Shown in pieces: positions 8,240-10,844 of a stretch of DNA of 10,844 nucleotides; position 1 is the first letter of the stretch, and every line of letters starts with the position of its first letter. The stretch lies in assembly GCA_029939785.1 (NCBI GenBank), contig JAOZSG010000092.1:1-10844 (forward strand), read 5' to 3'. Origin of the DNA: Fidelibacterota bacterium. Lineage in GTDB: Bacteria > Fidelibacterota > UBA2242 > JAFGTP01. The translations under genes were made by a program, and so were the position numbers. The notes below the pieces were generated by a model that was not told the DNA's origin, made no database searches, and saw only the letters and a list, made by a program, of their open reading frames with translations.

Positions 8240-8263
8240 TAGATAGATAGATAAATAAATAAA
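8240..8263. repeat. Short tetranucleotide tract in the receptor leader
   Basis: On the + strand three and a quarter TAGA/GATA units (8240-8252) run into nearly three AAAT units (8253-8263). It lies 30 to 53 bases upstream of the receptor start codon and just after the hairpin on the - strand, where it supplies the T-rich segment. Confidence 0.6.
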
Positions 8264-8298
8264 CATCAACCTGATTATTTGTCATCAGATTGATGTTT
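8261..8298 (-). terminator. Rho-independent terminator or attenuator after the lipoprotein gene
   Basis: On the - strand a 15-bp stem (arms 8284-8298 and 8261-8275) with an 8-base loop is uninterrupted except for one U-G wobble. It begins about 20 bases after the lipoprotein stop and is followed by a T-rich stretch (TTTATTTATTTATC). It probably ends the lipoprotein transcript. Because the receptor gene follows only about 50 bases later on the same strand with no strong promoter visible between, partial read-through is a reasonable alternative. Confidence 0.7.
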
Positions 8299-8318
8299 TG
8301 ATTTATTAATTTGAAAAT

Positions 8319-9131
8319 TTAAGAAGTGGGTAGAGGAATATCATTTTCATCCCAGGTACCATGGTCCTCTACGGTTGTACCATTGTCTTCATATACCCAC
8401 CATTCACCATCACCATCACTATTCCATTCCGCTTTAAATTCAAGAAGTTTTTCTGTTTCACTAATTATTTTATATACTTGTATGGATCCAGAATCATCTT
8501 CATTTACAGTAATGTTAATCTCGTATGAACCATATCCAATAATTGTAAGAACATAAACTCCGTCTTCCGAACTGGTCCAAGATAATGCACCTAATTCATT
8601 TGGTACATTTTTAGGATCATAAATAATAATTCCACCATTCTTATAATCCTTGGATTGTTCACCTACAATAAAAACAAAATCACTAACAGTAACATCTTCA
8701 ATTGTTCCATCTATAACTAAACTGAAATAATATTTATCAGAAACTATCTGGCTTGCTGACGGTTTTGTCAATATTCTAGGGTCGGTTTCTGTAATTGTTA
8801 GTGTTGCAGTGAATGTTCCATATTCATCGTCAATTTCCCAGGTATATACCCAAGGTGGTCCTTGATTATCTACTGTTTTTTTACTAAGGGGCATTTCAGG
8901 CGGAACTAATAAACTAGCATATTTTCCATAAGTATTAGCAAGTACTAAATAATTCATTGCTTCTTGAGCATAATGATTTGATGATTTTAACATACCTTCT
9001 GGTACTGTTATTGTTTTCATTTGAAAAGTTGGAATATCGCCTGTTTCAGGTTCAGTGAATGTACTTTCACTACAACCCTGCAAAAGCAGAAAAAATGATA
9101 ACACTAATGAAGAAAAAAATAATTTTCTCAT
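8319..9131 (-). CDS. Lipoprotein of unknown function
   Basis: A 270-residue protein with a clear lipoprotein signal: MRKLFF, a hydrophobic core and lipobox LQGC with the lipidated cysteine at residue 20, followed by SESTFTEPETGD. The +2 residue is Ser, which in proteobacterial rules favours the outer membrane. The mature part looks like mostly beta-structure: WVYTWEIDDEYGTFTATLTITE (centred near residue 105), an aspartate-rich C-terminal half, and a repeated look of GEWWVYEDNGTTVEDHGTW near the end. I do not recognise a named family, and there is no SusD-like helical repeat pattern. The ATG has GGAG 7 bases upstream. It lies upstream of the TonB-dependent receptor and downstream of the Y_Y_Y sigma-54 activator, all on one strand. 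That makes a surface or periplasmic partner of the receptor plausible but unproven. Confidence 0.8.
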   Translation of the reverse strand: MRKLFFSSLVLSFFLLLQGCSESTFTEPETGDIPTFQMKTITVPEGMLKSSNHYAQEAMNYLVLANTYGKYASLLVPPEMPLSKKTVDNQGPPWVYTWEIDDEYGTFTATLTITETDPRILTKPSASQIVSDKYYFSLVIDGTIEDVTVSDFVFIVGEQSKDYKNGGIIIYDPKNVPNELGALSWTSSEDGVYVLTIIGYGSYEINITVNEDDSGSIQVYKIISETEKLLEFKAEWNSDGDGEWWVYEDNGTTVEDHGTWDENDIPLPTS

Positions 9132-9219
9132 GACAAATCTCCTTATAGTTTAAATATGTCTTAAGTTATTCTATTTGTTTAACCGATTTTCGTGCTGTAA
9201 TAATTCTAGTTGTATTCTA

Positions 9220-9248
9220 AATATACTTAATAGAAATCAGTATTTCAA
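9220..9248 (-). promoter_or_regulatory. Candidate sigma-70-type promoter of the lipoprotein gene
   Basis: On the - strand TTGAAA (9243-9248), a 17-base spacer and TATATT (9220-9225) match 5 of 6 positions of each consensus box at ideal spacing. This is the best promoter-like match found in the window. The transcript would start near 9213, giving a leader of about 80 bases before the ATG at 9131. It lies in the 203-base gap between the sensor/activator gene and the lipoprotein gene. Confidence 0.45.
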
Positions 9249-9334
9249 TAATTATTTTAATGTTTTATCATTTTTCATTAAATATATGAGTTGAAATGAT
9301 CTTTATTGTGAGAATGGATAGAATAAATATTGTG

Positions 9335-10844
9335 TTAATTATTTTTAGAAATGTTTAGTTTTTTCATTCTACTATGTAGAGTTTTGGGGTTTACATCCAG
9401 AATTTTTGCTGCTCCGAGATCACCACTTACTTTCCATTTTGTCATATCAAGTACTTTGACTATATGTCTGCGCTGTACTTCATCCAGAGAAATATATTCG
9501 TCTTTATTGTTTTGACCGTTTGTGTTACCAAACCATTTCCCCAAAACTAATTTCTCGTTATTACTTATAATGATAGCTCTTTGAATAATATTTTCTAATT
9601 CACGAATGTTACCAGGCCATGAATATGTCATTAGCTTTTCTATTGTTTGTCCTGAAATATTTGTGATTTTTTTTCCAAATTTAACTGAATATTTTTCAAC
9701 AAAATATTTTGTAAGTATAGGTACATCTTCAATTCTCTCTCTTAATGGAGGTGTAGTAATTGGGAATACATTTAGTCTGTAAAAAAGGTCTTCACGGAAT
9801 TTACCTTTACTAACCTCTTCATCTAAATCACGGTTTGTTGCTGCAATTATTCTAACATCAGTCTGAAGAGTTTTTGTACTTCCTAAACGCTCAAACTTAC
9901 CTTCCTGTAAAACACGAAGTAATTTTTGTTGCAATTTTAAAGGTAATTCTCCGATTTCATCGAGAAAAATTGTGCCACTGTTAGCAATTTCAAAACGTCC
10001 GTTTTTTTGATTTATTGCACCGGTAAATGCTCCTTTTTCATGACCAAATAGTTCGCTTTCGATTAAGTTTGGTGGTAATGAAGCACAATCAACTTTGATG
10101 AAGGGTTTATTTTTTCTTACACTAATGGATTGTATTGCACGTGCCAACAGGTCTTTTCCTGTACCGGACTCTCCTAAAATTAAAACCGTCGAATTCGATT
10201 CTGCTACTAATTCTACTTGCTTTAGGATTTCATTCATCTTTTTACTCTCAGTAATGATTTCATTGAAGTTGTTATTCAATTTGATTTCATCATGAAGATA
10301 AATATTTTCTAAATGTAAATTATCCTTTAATTTTTTTACTTCTTTGAGTGCACCTCTTAATTGTTCTTCTGATTCCTGTTTTTCTTTTAATTGTTTTTCG
10401 AATTCATTTTTTTTCTTTTCAATGTGCCTGGTTCTATATTTAAATACGAGAAAAAGCATAGTTGCAAAAAGCATAATTGCCATAAATTTAAATATTTTTG
10501 TCATGTAGAAAGGAGGTATGACAGTAATTTTTAATGATCTGATTTCATCACTCCAAAGTCCATCATTATTTGCAGCTTTAATTTTTAGATTGTATTTTTT
10601 GGGTTTTAAATTTGTATATGTTGCAAAATGTTTACCTTTACTATAATGCCAGTTTTTATCTACGCCTTCAAGAAAATAGGCAAAAGTATTATTCTTTGGT
10701 GAAATGAAATTTAAAGCTGCAAAATTGAATGAAATTACATTTTCTTTATATTTTAATTTTATTTCATCTGAATATGTTATGGAGTTTGTAAGAATTTTTC
10801 GTTTAAGAAATTTTTGATTTATAGGTACTGATTGATTAAATATT
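9335..10844 (-). CDS. Membrane-bound sigma-54 activator with Y_Y_Y periplasmic sensor domain, N-terminus beyond right edge
   Basis: The frame is open to the window end; 502 residues are visible (numbered from 10843). Residues 1 to about 110 are the end of a Y_Y_Y sensor domain: FNQSVPI, ISFNFAALNF (37-46), YFLEGVDKNWHY (56-67), ATYTNLKPKKYNLKIKAANNDGLWS with its Y-T-N-L and N-N-D-G-x-W core (74-98), ending ITVIPPFY (106-113). One membrane helix follows (about 116-136), then a charged coiled coil (about 139-185). The AAA+ domain has Walker A GESGTGKD (224-231), GAFTGA (271-276), Walker B IFLDE (292-296) and FREDLFYRLN (arginines 350, 356). The Fis-type helix-turn-helix is at about 455-495 (GDLGAAKILDVNPKTLHSRMKKL). 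Y_Y_Y domains normally follow a Reg_prop beta-propeller, expected off-window. It should sense a periplasmic ligand and activate sigma-54 promoters without phosphorelay. The internal ATG at 10504 is not the start, since sensor-domain codons continue upstream. Confidence 0.92.
   Translation of the reverse strand, partial: IFNQSVPINQKFLKRKILTNSITYSDEIKLKYKENVISFNFAALNFISPKNNTFAYFLEGVDKNWHYSKGKHFATYTNLKPKKYNLKIKAANNDGLWSDEIRSLKITVIPPFYMTKIFKFMAIMLFATMLFLVFKYRTRHIEKKKNEFEKQLKEKQESEEQLRGALKEVKKLKDNLHLENIYLHDEIKLNNNFNEIITESKKMNEILKQVELVAESNSTVLILGESGTGKDLLARAIQSISVRKNKPFIKVDCASLPPNLIESELFGHEKGAFTGAINQKNGRFEIANSGTIFLDEIGELPLKLQQKLLRVLQEGKFERLGSTKTLQTDVRIIAATNRDLDEEVSKGKFREDLFYRLNVFPITTPPLRERIEDVPILTKYFVEKYSVKFGKKITNISGQTIEKLMTYSWPGNIRELENIIQRAIIISNNEKLVLGKWFGNTNGQNNKDEYISLDEVQRRHIVKVLDMTKWKVSGDLGAAKILDVNPKTLHSRMKKLNISKNN

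Noticed and set aside
8208..8285. Longer receptor gene starting at the ATG at 8285
   Set aside because: It would place 25 polar residues before an otherwise normal signal peptide, and the ATG lies inside the terminator-like hairpin with no ribosome binding site.
10502..10504. ATG at 10504 as the start of a shorter sigma-54 activator
   Set aside because: The same frame encodes conserved Y_Y_Y sequence right up to it, and no Shine-Dalgarno precedes it on the - strand.
10510..10520. Perfect AAGGAGGT followed by ATG on the + strand
   Set aside because: The motif abuts the ATG with no spacing, the following frame has no recognisable protein, and it is the complement of codons for the conserved PPF of the sensor domain.
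1..10844. CRISPR arrays, tRNA, rRNA, transposases, riboswitches
   Set aside because: I looked for regularly spaced repeats, tRNA-like cloverleaf ends and known mobile-element motifs on both strands and found none I could support by eye.

Overview
This is an AT-rich window from a Gram-negative bacterium. It carries an outer-membrane TonB-dependent receptor with an N-terminal carboxypeptidase-regulatory-like domain, a lipobox lipoprotein, a Y_Y_Y-type periplasmic sensor domain, and a fused glutamate formimidoyltransferase/cyclodeaminase. That mix is typical of the FCB (Bacteroidota-like) superphylum. Clear Shine-Dalgarno sequences (GGAGG, GGGAG, AAGGA) precede most genes, and two sigma-54 activators are present. 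Both points fit a deep FCB lineage such as Cloacimonadota, Delongbacteria, Marinimicrobia or Ignavibacteria better than classical Bacteroidales. This placement is inference; no marker gene is present.

Layout. Only the ftcD-type gene lies on the + strand. From the left, a DUF2235-type protein is cut by the window edge (1-66, -). Immediately upstream of it in the same apparent operon is a small exported DUF2914 protein (92-502, -). Next comes a divergent histidine-degradation pair: hutI (627-1850, -) and the bifunctional formimidoyltransferase/cyclodeaminase (2022-3728, +), separated by about 170 bases. HutI makes N-formimidoyl-glutamate; the second enzyme passes the formimino group to tetrahydrofolate and deaminates it. 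hutH and hutU are not in the window. A short stand-alone GIY-YIG protein (3814-4092, -) follows.

The right half (4245-10844) is all on the - strand. In transcription order it holds a membrane-bound sigma-54 activator whose N-terminus runs off the right edge, an unrecognised lipoprotein, a TonB-dependent receptor, and an orphan NtrC-type sigma-54 response regulator. The first of these joins a Y_Y_Y periplasmic sensor domain, a membrane helix and a coiled coil to an AAA+ sigma-54 activator domain and a Fis-type helix-turn-helix. It is visible only when the frame is followed upstream past the internal ATG at 10504. The arrangement suggests an envelope uptake or sensing cassette (lipoprotein plus receptor) bracketed by two sigma-54-dependent regulators. 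A strong hairpin lies between lipoprotein and receptor, and a perfect 10-bp inverted repeat lies upstream of the response regulator. No tRNA, rRNA, CRISPR array, transposase or insertion sequence was seen.
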